A DNA stretch of 64,000 nucleotides from Paracrocinitomix sp039939375 (GCA_039939375.1 JBDVJO010000007.1:1-64000); one strand, 5' to 3'; numbered from the stretch's first letter, positions 27,587 through 36,983 are shown. Notes: a model not told the origin generated them from the sequence alone. Translations and numbers: made by a program.

Positions 27587-27620
27587 AAAACGGGCAATTG
27601 TTTCGACAATTGCCCGTTTT
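27587..27620 (+). terminator. Strong rho-independent terminator with TTCG loop
   Basis: A perfect 15-bp stem (27587-27601 and 27606-27620) closes on a TTCG tetraloop, with a T-run completing the right arm and continuing past it. It lies 18 bases after the T9SS protein stop codon and before the PAP2 gene. Confidence 0.93.
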
Positions 27621-27645
27621 TTATTTAATCCACTATTTTTGACAT

Positions 27646-28233
27646 GTGATAGAAACCCTTGAACAATTAGATAGAGATCTATTTCTCCTGTTAAACAGTC
27701 CACATACTGACTTGTTAGACACCGTAATGTGGTATTCTAGTACCACTTGGTTATGGATTCCTCTTTATCTAATCATGTTATATTTTGCTTTTAAAAAAGG
27801 TCAACTCAAATTTGCTCTTACCATATTAGGGGGAGTTTTATTGTGTGTTTTATTGGCTGATCTAACTTCAGTCCACTTATTTAAAAATGTATTCCTGCGC
27901 TATCGACCAACACACAATCTTGAAATTATGGATTTGGTGAAAACTGTCAAAAAACCAAACGGGCAAGAATATTTAGGCGGACAATTTGGCTTTGTTTCTT
28001 CACATGCAGCCAACATAGGAGCGATAGCAACATTTATACTTTTTTCTTTTACCCGGTTTTCTAAAAAATGGCTGTTTCTAATAATTTGGGCAGCACTGGT
28101 CATGTACAGTCGCATTTATTTGGGCGTACATTATCCTGGAGATATTTTAGGCGGTGCACTCTTGGGCTTTGTCATTGGATTCTCGATATTCAAACTCAGT
28201 TCAAAACTTAATCTTCAACCATCCGTAAAGTAA
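27646..28233 (+). CDS. PAP2-family membrane phosphatase
   Basis: This is a 195-residue integral membrane protein with about five or six hydrophobic segments. It carries the three phosphatase motifs of the PAP2 superfamily: K-x(4)-RYRPTH (about residues 76-86), SSHAANIGA (about 120-128) and SRIYLGVHYPGD (about 152-163), with the catalytic His in the last. Such enzymes dephosphorylate undecaprenyl pyrophosphate or other lipid phosphates. The start is a GTG; the adjacent ATG in another frame stops at once. A short gap to the CrcB gene suggests co-transcription. Confidence 0.88.
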   Translation: MIETLEQLDRDLFLLLNSPHTDLLDTVMWYSSTTWLWIPLYLIMLYFAFKKGQLKFALTILGGVLLCVLLADLTSVHLFKNVFLRYRPTHNLEIMDLVKTVKKPNGQEYLGGQFGFVSSHAANIGAIATFILFSFTRFSKKWLFLIIWAALVMYSRIYLGVHYPGDILGGALLGFVIGFSIFKLSSKLNLQPSVK

Positions 28234-28236
28234 TTT

Positions 28237-28605
28237 GTGAATACAGCAGGAATTATAGGAATGATATTTTTAGGAGGCGGCTTAGGCAGCCTATCTAGAT
28301 TTGGAGTTGGAGCAATGGCACACAAGTTTTATAAAGGCGGCTTTCCGATTGGGACGCTTATAGCCAATACCGTAGCTTGTTTAATTCTTGGATTAATGGT
28401 GTATTATTTTCGCGAGCGAATTGAACAAAACGATTGGATCAAATACTTAATTGTAATCGGCTTTTGCGGAGGATTCTCCACTTTTTCAACCTTCAGTTTA
28501 GACACTGTAAAACTGATGCAAGATCAATTATACATGTATGCAATACTGAACATTTTGATCAGCTTAGCTCTGGGAATTGGAATTTTAATTGTGCTGACTA
28601 AGTAA
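28237..28605 (+). CDS. crcB: Fluoride channel CrcB/FluC
   Basis: This 122-residue protein has four membrane helices. It has the diagnostic GGGLGSLSRFG near residues 13-23 and the GFCGGFSTFSTFS pore segment around 74-86, whose Phe and Ser/Thr residues line the fluoride path in characterised channels. It works as an antiparallel dimer that exports fluoride. The start is a GTG, four bases after the PAP2 stop. No fluoride riboswitch is apparent in front, as expected for a second gene of an operon. Its stop codon abuts the stop codon of the converging rho gene with no gap. Confidence 0.93.
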   Translation: MNTAGIIGMIFLGGGLGSLSRFGVGAMAHKFYKGGFPIGTLIANTVACLILGLMVYYFRERIEQNDWIKYLIVIGFCGGFSTFSTFSLDTVKLMQDQLYMYAILNILISLALGIGILIVLTK

Positions 28606-30210
28606 TTAGCCATTCATAGAAATCAAGAACTCTTCGTTAGATAACGTTCCTTCCATTCTTTCTTTGATGAACTCCATAGCCTCAACAGGATTCATATCTG
28701 CAAGATACTTTCTTAACACCCAAATTCTTTGTAAGTGTTCTTTTTGCATCAATAGATCTTCTCTTCTTGTTCCAGAAGCAAGAATATCAATAGCCGGATA
28801 AATTCTTCTATTCGCGATTTTACGATCCAACTGAAGCTCCATGTTACCAGTTCCTTTGAATTCCTCAAAGATCACCTCATCCATTTTAGATCCGGTTTCA
28901 GTTAAGGCAGTTGCCAGTATGGTTAATGAACCACCATTTTCAATTTTTCTAGCCGCACCAAAGAATCTTTTAGGTTTATGTAATGCATTGGCATCAACAC
29001 CACCAGATAATACTTTACCTGAAGCGGGTTGTACCGTATTATAGGCTCTTGCCAAACGTGTGATTGAATCTAACAAAATCACAACATCATGTCCACATTC
29101 AACCATTCTTTTAGATTTCTCTAAAACTATGTTCGCTAATTTCACATGCTTATCTGCAGGCTCATCAAAAGTAGACGCTACAACTTCAGCATTAACTGAA
29201 CGTGCCATATCAGTTACCTCTTCAGGTCGCTCATCAATTAATAATACAATCAAATAAACCTCAGGGTGATTCGCTGCAATGGCATTGGCCACATCCTTTA
29301 ACAACACAGTTTTACCCGTTTTTGGTTGCGCCACAATCATTCCCCTTTGTCCTTTACCAATTGGCGCAAATAAATCCATTACCCTGGTAGACATACTTTC
29401 GTCTTTATGACCAGTTAAAGTGAATTTTTCTTGAGCGAATAAAGGCGTTAAGTATTCAAACGGAACTCTATCTCTTACATAAGAAGGGTCTCTACCATTT
29501 ACGCTTTCAACCGTAATTAAAGGGAAATATTTTTCACCTTCTTTTGGCGGTCTAATAGCTCCTTTAACTGTATCTCCTCTTTTTAATCCGTATAGTTTAA
29601 TCTGCGATTGCGATACATAAATATCATCTGGAGATGGTAAATAATTGTAATCCGAAGATCTCAAGAATCCATAACCATCTTGCATCATGTCTAAACATCC
29701 TTCACTGATTACCAATCCGTCAAAGTTGTACCCATAAAAGTCTTCTTGTGGGTTTCGCTTATTGTGATTATGATTTGGTTTTTTATTTTGATTTTGATTT
29801 GGATTCGGTTTTCGATCTCTTTTTTCAGGTCGTTTATGATCTGATCCATCCGCTTTACCTTCCGTTTTCTTTTCTCTTCTTGGATTTGGCTTGCTTTCAT
29901 CAATTCTTTCTGCTTTAACAGCATCCGGAACCTTTACCTCTTCTTTCTTCTCCTCTATTTTATCAGCAGCTTGCGCTTTAACAGGTTTTTCTGTTTTAGA
30001 GAATAAATCAGCTTCTTCAGGATTTTTTTTGATTCTCTTCCTTTTAGGAGCAGCCTCTTTAGCTTCAGTTGCCGGAGCACTAGCATCTCCGCCAGAAATT
30101 GCAGCAATTAACTGATCTTTCTTCATTCCTTCAACGCCGGCAATACCTAATTGTTTTGCCATTTCTCTTAATTCGGCTACTTTTTTAGCGCCTAATTCGG
30201 GATTACTCAT
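28606..30210 (-). CDS. rho: Transcription termination factor Rho
   Basis: This is the RNA-dependent hexameric ATPase that ends transcription, about 534 residues from the ATG giving MSNPELGAKK. An upstream extension in frame is not Rho-like. Order of parts: SAP-like Rho N-domain (about 1-45), a long basic and Asn/Pro/His-rich insertion (about 50-190), the cold-shock RNA-binding domain (YGFLRSSDYNYLPSPDDIYV, about 208-275), Walker A (QPKTGKT, about 297-303) and Walker B (VVILLDSITRLARA, about 385-398). The C-terminal motor has the R-loop and Q-loop parts. The insertion is common in Bacteroidota. The gene faces glmM across a divergent promoter region. Confidence 0.96.
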   Translation of the reverse strand: MSNPELGAKKVAELREMAKQLGIAGVEGMKKDQLIAAISGGDASAPATEAKEAAPKRKRIKKNPEEADLFSKTEKPVKAQAADKIEEKKEEVKVPDAVKAERIDESKPNPRREKKTEGKADGSDHKRPEKRDRKPNPNQNQNKKPNHNHNKRNPQEDFYGYNFDGLVISEGCLDMMQDGYGFLRSSDYNYLPSPDDIYVSQSQIKLYGLKRGDTVKGAIRPPKEGEKYFPLITVESVNGRDPSYVRDRVPFEYLTPLFAQEKFTLTGHKDESMSTRVMDLFAPIGKGQRGMIVAQPKTGKTVLLKDVANAIAANHPEVYLIVLLIDERPEEVTDMARSVNAEVVASTFDEPADKHVKLANIVLEKSKRMVECGHDVVILLDSITRLARAYNTVQPASGKVLSGGVDANALHKPKRFFGAARKIENGGSLTILATALTETGSKMDEVIFEEFKGTGNMELQLDRKIANRRIYPAIDILASGTRREDLLMQKEHLQRIWVLRKYLADMNPVEAMEFIKERMEGTLSNEEFLISMNG

Positions 30211-30427
30211 AAAGTGATTTGATATTCGATAATAATCTGAAAAAGTGTGGTAAATAAATGTGAAATAAGATGTGCTTTCACAAGAACTTGTCTGCAATAA
30301 TACGAATTTAATTGAACTGTTCTCAGCCCACCACTCATTTTTTTCTAACAAATCACTTTTAATTGGAAATTCTTGATTTCAAATTAAAGATGAATCAAAT
30401 CTATATCTTTATAAAAAATACAATCAA

Positions 30428-31816
30428 GTGACTTTAATAAAATCAATTTCAGGAATAAGAGGCACCATTGGAGGTAAGCCAGGAGAAGCATTAACACCTT
30501 TGGATGCCGTAAAATTTGCATCTGCCTATGGTACGTGGATTAAAAACCGCGGCACAGGAGGTAAAACAAAAGTGGTTATTGGCCGAGACGCAAGACTATC
30601 TGGTAAAATGATATCTAACTTAGTATCCTCTACACTGCAGGGACTTGGGATTGATGTGGTAGATTTAGATTTATCAACTACGCCAACGGTTGAAGTTGCT
30701 GTTCCTATGGAAAATGCAAATGGCGGGATCATCATCACCGCTAGCCATAACCCAAAACAATGGAACGCACTGAAATTATTAAATGAAAAAGGCGAATTTA
30801 TATCAGACAGTGATGGAAAAGAGATTTTAGCCTTGGCTGAAAATGATGCTTTTAATTATGCCGAAGTGGATGAATTAGGTTCATTGACTTTAGATGACAG
30901 CTACCTTTCAAAGCACATTGAAGCGGTTCTCAATTTAAAGCTAGTAGATCCAGAGTTGATAAGAAGATCTAATTTCACTGTTGTAGTTGATGGCGTAAAC
31001 TCAACCGGCGGAACTTTTATTCCAGCATTATTAAAATCGCTAGGGGTAATGAATGTGATTGAATTATACTGTGAGCCAACAGGTCACTTTCCGCATAACC
31101 CAGAACCTTTACCTGAGAATCTAACTGCAATATCAAGCAAAATAAAAGAAACAGGCGCACATTTGGGAATCGTAGTAGATCCAGACGTTGATAGATTAGC
31201 ATTTGTTTGTGAAGATGGATCCATGTTTGGAGAAGAATACACCTTAGTTGCTATTACTGATTTCGTATTAAAAAACACGCCAGGAAATACGGTGTCTAAT
31301 TTGTCATCTACGATCTCATTAAGAGAAGTAACAGAGCGACATGAGGGATGTTCATATGCTGCTGCTGCCGTTGGTGAAGTGAACGTAGTGAATAAAATGA
31401 AAGCAACCAATGCAGTAATTGGCGGTGAAGGCAATGGTGGAGTTATCTACCCTGAATTGCACTACGGGCGAGATGCCTTAGTCGGTGTTGCCTTATTTTT
31501 AACACATTTGGCACAATCTCAAATGACTGTAAAAGAATTGAGAAACACCTACCCTAACTACTTCATTTCAAAAAATAAAATTCAGTTAGAAGAAGGAATG
31601 GATGTAGATGGAATCTTAGCAAATGTGGCCGAAGAATTTTCAGCACAAGAAGTTGACACAACTGATGGAGTGAAAATCTATTTTGGGTCTGAATGGGTGC
31701 ATTTGAGAAAATCCAACACTGAACCTATCATTAGAATCTATTCTGAAAGTGCTGACGAGACAAAAGCTAATGAGTTGGCTGAAAGAATCATGGAGCGGAT
31801 TAAGGCACACGCTTAG
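30428..31816 (+). CDS. glmM: Phosphoglucosamine mutase / phosphohexomutase
   Basis: This 462-residue enzyme belongs to the alpha-D-phosphohexomutase superfamily. It probably turns glucosamine-6-phosphate into glucosamine-1-phosphate for UDP-GlcNAc, hence peptidoglycan and lipid A. It has an N-terminal SISGIRGTIGG, the phospho-serine loop TASHNPKQWNALK (about residues 100-112), the Mg-binding loop DPDVDRL (about 251-257), the sugar loop GEGNGGVIYP (about 334-343) and a phosphate loop with RKSNTEPIIRIYSES near the end. The start is GTG. Phosphomannomutase/phosphoglucomutase activity is possible, since homologues overlap, but length and N-terminus fit the Bacteroidota GlmM type. Confidence 0.88.
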   Translation: MTLIKSISGIRGTIGGKPGEALTPLDAVKFASAYGTWIKNRGTGGKTKVVIGRDARLSGKMISNLVSSTLQGLGIDVVDLDLSTTPTVEVAVPMENANGGIIITASHNPKQWNALKLLNEKGEFISDSDGKEILALAENDAFNYAEVDELGSLTLDDSYLSKHIEAVLNLKLVDPELIRRSNFTVVVDGVNSTGGTFIPALLKSLGVMNVIELYCEPTGHFPHNPEPLPENLTAISSKIKETGAHLGIVVDPDVDRLAFVCEDGSMFGEEYTLVAITDFVLKNTPGNTVSNLSSTISLREVTERHEGCSYAAAAVGEVNVVNKMKATNAVIGGEGNGGVIYPELHYGRDALVGVALFLTHLAQSQMTVKELRNTYPNYFISKNKIQLEEGMDVDGILANVAEEFSAQEVDTTDGVKIYFGSEWVHLRKSNTEPIIRIYSESADETKANELAERIMERIKAHA

Positions 31817-31826
31817 CTCTTACCTT

Positions 31827-32249
31827 TTAAGGAAGTCGTTGTTCTTTAGACCAGGCCAAGGCTGTATCAAAGGTTTTAAAAGTTTTCATAGGAAACCCGG
31901 TCTTCATAAATTTTATGAAAAAACGAGCAGTAATGTACTGAGCAGTATTCTTAACAACAATGGCATTAGAATTTATTGGGATCCAATTTTGCGCCTTTAT
32001 CGCATAGGCGGCAGCCTCCTTTCTTATCCTTACAAATTCACCACCTTCTAAAATCGCAGGCATCTCTTTTTCGTCTGTAACATAATTGTAGACTATAATT
32101 AACCAATGTTGTGTTTCCAAATCTACCGTTAGTTCTGATTTGAAATAAATTTGGAGAATTTGATCTTTTCTAAGACCAACAATGACCTTTTCTGTTTCAA
32201 CATACCGAACAAAACACTCATAATTAATATTTCCCATTGATTTTGCCAT
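31827..32249 (-). CDS. STAS-like DUF7793 family protein
   Basis: This is about 140 residues from the ATG giving MAKSMG; the frame stays open 62 codons upstream but that part looks untranslated. The pattern (a beta strand ending in LRKDQILQIYF, a hydrophobic VYNYVTDEKEMPAILEGGEF core, then AQYITARFFIKF and a final FKTFDTALAWSKEQ helix) matches what I know of SpoIIAA/STAS-like DUF7793 proteins of Bacteroidota. No catalytic motif is present. A regulatory or scaffolding role is likely but undefined. It converges on glmM with only a ten-base gap. Confidence 0.7.
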   Translation of the reverse strand: MAKSMGNINYECFVRYVETEKVIVGLRKDQILQIYFKSELTVDLETQHWLIIVYNYVTDEKEMPAILEGGEFVRIRKEAAAYAIKAQNWIPINSNAIVVKNTAQYITARFFIKFMKTGFPMKTFKTFDTALAWSKEQRLP

Positions 32250-32517
32250 TGTTGCTCTATATTCCTGTAAACTTACCAAAATTGAACGATAGAATATCCT
32301 TAAAAATAAAAGTATCAATTTTTGAAATAAAAAAACTAAGTAATTCAAATGCAACATAGTTACTAATTGAACTTGGCACGATTTTCCCTTTGCAATAATC
32401 TGTATTAACCGATTTAGAGCTGGGGTTATTAACAATTGTTGATAACTCAGAAGCCGAAAACCCTTGTTTTTAGGGATTTTCAGTTATTTTCATGCTCCAA
32501 TTAAAAAAACAAACGTT

Positions 32518-33615
32518 GTGAAGAAATTAATGCTAACCCTTGCCGTTGCTTTTTTAGGATTCGCCTCATTCGCTCAACCGGATGACGAATTAACTCCTGA
32601 AGAAAAAGCGTATCGCGATTCAATCGCAAACCTCAATGAAACAAATGCTGCCATTGAGAAATCTCAAACTGCATACAATGCTGGAATTGAATTATTCAAA
32701 CAGAAAAAGTATGAAGGAGCTATTTCAAAATTCTCAGAGTCAATAGCATCTGACCCTAATTTTACACCTGCTTACTACAACAAAGCTATCGCTGAGAACA
32801 AAGCAGAAAAGTATAAAGATGCTATTAAAACCTTAGATGCATTGGTTGCTAAAAAACCAGATTATGCAAAGGCATATTTCCAAAGAGGTAGGGCTTATCA
32901 AGGCTTGAAAGATTATTTAAAAGCTGAAGAAGATTATCAGAAATCGATTCAACTGGACGCTTCTAACCCTAAAGCATACTACAATTTTGGAACCCTACGA
33001 TTCTTGCAAAAAGATTACGAATCTGCGGCTGCTCAATTTTCAAAAGTGATTGAACTAAGTCCGAAAGACGCCTACGCCTTTAACGATAGAGGTTCTTGTT
33101 ACAGAATGTTGCAGAAATATCCGCAAGCGATTAGTGATTATGAAGCTGCCGCACGAATGAATGAAAGTTTGGCTTTTGTCTTAAACAATATCGGTACGAC
33201 AAAAACTAAAATGAAATCTTATGATGATGCGCTAAAAGCGTTTAACAGAGCTTTAAGTATTGACGCAAAATTCTACTTAGCTTATAATAATCGTGGAGTT
33301 ACTGAGATGAAAATGGAGCGTTGGGAAGATGCGATTAAAGACTTTACGAGATGTATTGAAATCAATGCAAATTATGCTCCGGCATACAGCAACAGAGCGG
33401 GTGCTTATTTCAAGGCAGGTAAATATGCTGAAGCGAAAAAAGACGCTGACAAGGCAATTTCTTTAGACAAAAACTTAGCAGATGCTTATGTAAACAGAGG
33501 AATGGCAAAAGAAATGTTGAGAGACATGAATGGCGCTTGTGAAGATTGGCATAAAGCAAAAGAATTAGGATCAGAACTAGGAAAATCTTACAACTCAGCT
33601 AACTGCTCAAACTAA
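32518..33615 (+). CDS. Secreted TPR-repeat protein
   Basis: This is about 365 residues from a GTG that directly precedes a good signal peptide (KKLMLTLAVAFLGFASFAQ). An upstream ATG in frame adds a non-signal-like leader. Residues about 50-350 contain eight or nine tetratricopeptide repeats of the A-x(3)-F-x-K-A-I type, for example YNAGIELFKQKKYEGAISKF. Such periplasmic TPR proteins scaffold envelope complexes. A PorE-like OmpA protein starts 23 bases later on the same strand, so both may serve the same envelope assembly. No enzyme domain is present. Confidence 0.82.
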   Translation: MKKLMLTLAVAFLGFASFAQPDDELTPEEKAYRDSIANLNETNAAIEKSQTAYNAGIELFKQKKYEGAISKFSESIASDPNFTPAYYNKAIAENKAEKYKDAIKTLDALVAKKPDYAKAYFQRGRAYQGLKDYLKAEEDYQKSIQLDASNPKAYYNFGTLRFLQKDYESAAAQFSKVIELSPKDAYAFNDRGSCYRMLQKYPQAISDYEAAARMNESLAFVLNNIGTTKTKMKSYDDALKAFNRALSIDAKFYLAYNNRGVTEMKMERWEDAIKDFTRCIEINANYAPAYSNRAGAYFKAGKYAEAKKDADKAISLDKNLADAYVNRGMAKEMLRDMNGACEDWHKAKELGSELGKSYNSANCSN

Positions 33616-33638
33616 TAGTAAAACTTAATATAAAAGAC

Positions 33639-35720
33639 ATGATTACGAAAAGAATATTATCACTACTTGTTTTTGCCATTGGTTTTACAACATTTGGACA
33701 AGGAGATGTAGAATTTAAATCATCTAACTTTAAAGATGATAAAGACGGGTTCAAAGCCGCAAACGAAGCTTACGAAGCAGGAACAGAACAATGGGAATTA
33801 GGAAACGCAGAAGTGTTCTTAGTAAGAGACCCTGAATTGTTTTACTGGAAAGCGCTAGAGAACTTTGAAAAGGCCTACAAGTTCAACCCTAAAAGTGCAG
33901 ACCTAAATTTTAAAATGGGAGTTTGCTATGCGCATTCTAGCTACAAAGAGAAATGTGTTAAATACATTAAAGAAGCGCATAAACTCAACCCTGAAGTACA
34001 CCCGTTTATCAATTATTACATGGGAGTGGCTTTGCAGCTTACAAATGACTTTGATGAGGCTAGAAAGTTTTACGAAAAATTTGAAGTTGAATACAGAAAA
34101 GCAGACCGATTTGGGAAATTCGTAAAACAAAGAAAAGCGGAATGTATTGCAGGTAAAAAAATTAAAGCAGATCCGATTAGAGCATGGGTAGACCACGTTC
34201 CTGAATTGAGCACTGAATTTAACGATTACGCTCCTTCAGTTACTATGGATGGAGAAGAAATGGTATTGACTTCAGACAGACCGAATTCTCACACGCCAAA
34301 TGAAGTTGGCAAATATGATGACGACATCTACACTTCTACTTTAGTGAATGGTAAATGGCAAACACCTAAGCCGATTAAAGGAAAGATTAATACTGAAAAT
34401 GATGACATCTCAAACAACTTCTCTTATAACGGAACAAAGATGTTAATGAATAAAATCAACTCAGCAGGAAACTTTGATATTTATGAGACTTTCTTAAAAG
34501 GAGACACTTGGTCAGAGCCAATTTCATTCTCAAGAAACATCAACTTAAAATCAAATGACATCTATGCCTCTTATAACTTCAATGACAAGTTAATCTATTA
34601 CTCTAAAGATAAAGACGGAGGAACAAATGGATTTGACATCATGGTTTCTGGTGTGATGAACAGAAAAAATAGAGAGTACGGTTTACCGAACAGAGAAATG
34701 TCTGTAAGCTCGAACTTTAATGATGGACCTATCTACTTGCACCCTGACGGTAAAACCATGTACTTTGCTTCAGAAGGATTTAATTCAATGGGTGGATATG
34801 ACATTTTTGTTTCTAAAAAACTTAAATCTGGATACTGGGGAAAACCTGAGAATTTAGGATACCCAATTAACACACCTTATGATGACTTTTTCTTTGCAGC
34901 TACTGCCAATGGAAAGTTCGCTTATATTGCTTCAAACAGGGAAGGTGGTAAAGGTGGCTATGACATTTATAAAGTAACTTTCTGGGGACCAGAAAAAGAT
35001 CCAGCTTTAGCAACACAAGATTACTTATTAGCATCTATCGCAAAGCCGATTCAAGACCCAGAATTGGCAGGAGAAGTTAAGGTAACAACCTCAGCTAACT
35101 TAACCGTTTTTAAAGGTAAAACAATTGATGCCTTAACTAAAAAAGCGGTTGAAGCTGTTATTGAAATCACTGATAATGCTTCAGGAAAAGTTACGGAGCG
35201 ATTTACTACGAATTCAGCTACTGGTAAGTTCTTAATTTCACTTCCATCAGGAGCGAATTACGGAATTGCCGTAAAAGCAGATGGTTATTTATTCCACTCT
35301 GAGAACTTTGACATTCCTGCAGGATCTGCTTACAACTTGGTAAACAAAACGATTGAGTTGAAGAACATCAAAATTGGAAGTAAGATTGCCTTAAGAAACA
35401 TTTTCTTTGACACTGGTAAATCTGCTTTGCGTTCTGAATCAAATGCTGAGTTAGATCGTTTAGTAAAGTTAATGAAAGACGTACCTAGTTTAAAAATCGA
35501 GCTTTCTGGACACACGGATAACACAGGATCTGCAAAAGGTAACTTAACATTATCTCAAGACAGAGCTGAAGCAGTTGTTGCTTATTTAGTGAGTAAAGGA
35601 ATTGCTAAAAACAGAATGACAGCCAAAGGTTATGGTTCAAGCAAACCAATTGCTACGAACGATACTGCTGATGGTCGTCAAGAAAACAGAAGAACAGAAT
35701 TTGAAATTACAGGAAACTAA
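33639..35720 (+). CDS. PorE-like TPR/beta-propeller/CRD/OmpA protein
   Basis: This 693-residue periplasmic or outer-membrane-associated protein starts with MITKRILSLLVFAIGFTTFGQ (signal). It holds a TPR region (about 50-165), a PD40/WD40-like beta-propeller (about 185-455, repeating DGKTMYFASEG and GGYDIF strands), a carboxypeptidase-regulatory-like beta sandwich (about 480-570) and an OmpA C-terminal domain (about 585-693, HTDNTGS and LSQDRAEAV peptidoglycan-binding motifs). The same four-domain order defines PorE, the peptidoglycan-bound T9SS component of Porphyromonas, which has similar length. Other Bacteroidota proteins share the architecture, so the PorE assignment is inference. Confidence 0.82.
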   Translation: MITKRILSLLVFAIGFTTFGQGDVEFKSSNFKDDKDGFKAANEAYEAGTEQWELGNAEVFLVRDPELFYWKALENFEKAYKFNPKSADLNFKMGVCYAHSSYKEKCVKYIKEAHKLNPEVHPFINYYMGVALQLTNDFDEARKFYEKFEVEYRKADRFGKFVKQRKAECIAGKKIKADPIRAWVDHVPELSTEFNDYAPSVTMDGEEMVLTSDRPNSHTPNEVGKYDDDIYTSTLVNGKWQTPKPIKGKINTENDDISNNFSYNGTKMLMNKINSAGNFDIYETFLKGDTWSEPISFSRNINLKSNDIYASYNFNDKLIYYSKDKDGGTNGFDIMVSGVMNRKNREYGLPNREMSVSSNFNDGPIYLHPDGKTMYFASEGFNSMGGYDIFVSKKLKSGYWGKPENLGYPINTPYDDFFFAATANGKFAYIASNREGGKGGYDIYKVTFWGPEKDPALATQDYLLASIAKPIQDPELAGEVKVTTSANLTVFKGKTIDALTKKAVEAVIEITDNASGKVTERFTTNSATGKFLISLPSGANYGIAVKADGYLFHSENFDIPAGSAYNLVNKTIELKNIKIGSKIALRNIFFDTGKSALRSESNAELDRLVKLMKDVPSLKIELSGHTDNTGSAKGNLTLSQDRAEAVVAYLVSKGIAKNRMTAKGYGSSKPIATNDTADGRQENRRTEFEITGN

Positions 35721-35738
35721 TTTCAAAACACCTTACAA

Positions 35739-35770
35739 AATACCTCTTGAGCTTTTGTTCAAGAGGTATT
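35739..35770 (+). terminator. Rho-independent terminator after the PorE-like gene
   Basis: AATACCTCTTGA (35739-35750) and TCAAGAGGTATT (35759-35770) form a perfect 12-bp stem with an 8-base loop. Five more T's follow. It lies 18 bases after the stop codon and separates this unit from the next OmpA gene. Confidence 0.92.
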
Positions 35771-35801
35771 TTTTTGTCATTTTTTTCGTATTTTTCTGGC
35801 A

Positions 35802-36983
35802 ATGAAAACCCTTCTATTTCTCTTTTTAGTTTTTTCTTCAAGTTGCTTTGCTCAAGATATTTCTGGTAAATGGATTGGGCTGACCACCCAAGAACCCAAC
35901 CGTGAGTTTTATTTTGAAATGAACATTGAGGGTTCAGGCGAAGAAGTTTCAGGAACTACGGTCATTAGAGATGAGTATACCGGGAATTATGGGGTAATTG
36001 CATTTACTGGGATTTTCAAAGACTCAATATTAAAATTCAATGAAACAGAATTGGTGAAAGAAGACCGATCTGAAATGGATACGGTTTGGAAATCAAACAC
36101 CTTTTATTGGTGCATTAAATCAGGTGAATTGAATTTTAGTGTGGCCAATAACCGAGCTAATCTGACAGGTAACTGGTGGAGCTCCACTACCTGTCGTCCT
36201 GGAACAATTGCTGTTTCAAAAGAATATGAAGAGAAGATTGAATTTCGATCAATAAAAGATTGTTTAGGAGAACCACAATCAGCTGACTTTATTTACGGGA
36301 TGTGGACTGGGAAGTTCACCCAATATTCTTGCACCATTTTTGGAACTTATGATATGATTTTGATGATTGATGAAGTTGATGGGCTTAAGTTTAGCGGCAT
36401 GTTTATTTGGCCAGCAAGCCAGTTTTCAGCGGATAGCAGATCTCGTTTAAAAGGAGAGATTGTAGGGAATAAAATCTACATGTCTGAACCCAATCAAATT
36501 TCAGGAGACCCATTAGTAATTGGCGGAACCTATACCAGCACCATGATTGATTGCGATAATATGAAGGGTTATTGGCACATGCCTAAATTTGGCCCTTTAT
36601 GTGATGACCCTAAAGTGTTAAAAGATGGCGGCAATTATGAACTCACACACTATAAAATTCCGACTATTTATTTCCCACATTCATCTCAAAGTCTGACAAA
36701 AGAGTCGATTAAAAAATTGGATGAATTGGCAGATTTCATGACCAAATTTAGAAATCTAAAAATCGAGTTGAATGGTTTTACGGATAACACAGGAAGTAAC
36801 GCCTTTAATATTCGCCTTTCAGAACAACGCGCGGCGGTTGTAAAAAGTTATCTTAACAAAAAAGGCGTTGCCAGTAATCGCATGGTCACGCATCATTTTG
36901 GCTCTATGAAACCAGCTGAATCAAACGAAACAGAAGAAGGGAAAATGTTAAATAGGAGAACTGAAATCCAGATTTTCAAGTAA
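35802..36983 (+). CDS. OmpA-family protein with beta-rich N-terminal domain
   Basis: This 393-residue exported protein has a signal peptide (MKTLLFLFLVFSSSCFAQ). Residues about 20-275 contain two similar beta-rich halves, each opening with a lipocalin/avidin-like strand: ISGKWIGLTTQE near 20 and IYGMWTGKFTQYSC near 165. Each half has a Cys-containing turn (TCRPG, DCDNMKGYWH). The last 115 residues are an OmpA domain (IYFPHSSQSL, NGFTDNTGSN, LSEQRAAVV, NRRTEIQI) that binds peptidoglycan. It probably tethers a small-molecule-binding or adhesive domain to the wall. It begins after a strong terminator, so it has its own promoter. Confidence 0.82.
   Translation: MKTLLFLFLVFSSSCFAQDISGKWIGLTTQEPNREFYFEMNIEGSGEEVSGTTVIRDEYTGNYGVIAFTGIFKDSILKFNETELVKEDRSEMDTVWKSNTFYWCIKSGELNFSVANNRANLTGNWWSSTTCRPGTIAVSKEYEEKIEFRSIKDCLGEPQSADFIYGMWTGKFTQYSCTIFGTYDMILMIDEVDGLKFSGMFIWPASQFSADSRSRLKGEIVGNKIYMSEPNQISGDPLVIGGTYTSTMIDCDNMKGYWHMPKFGPLCDDPKVLKDGGNYELTHYKIPTIYFPHSSQSLTKESIKKLDELADFMTKFRNLKIELNGFTDNTGSNAFNIRLSEQRAAVVKSYLNKKGVASNRMVTHHFGSMKPAESNETEEGKMLNRRTEIQIFK

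Noticed and set aside
30211..30351. N-terminal extension of Rho
   Set aside because: The extra 47 residues are not Rho-like and lie in the divergent promoter region. MSNPEL is the family-like start.
32371..32392. TGGCACG followed by TTTGCA, resembling a sigma-54 promoter
   Set aside because: The distance between GG and GC is about five bases too long for the -24/-12 geometry, and no sigma-54 activator is encoded nearby.
32250..32435. N-terminal extension of the DUF7793-like protein
   Set aside because: The extra hydrophobic residues do not look like part of the domain, and the MAKSMG start gives the usual length.
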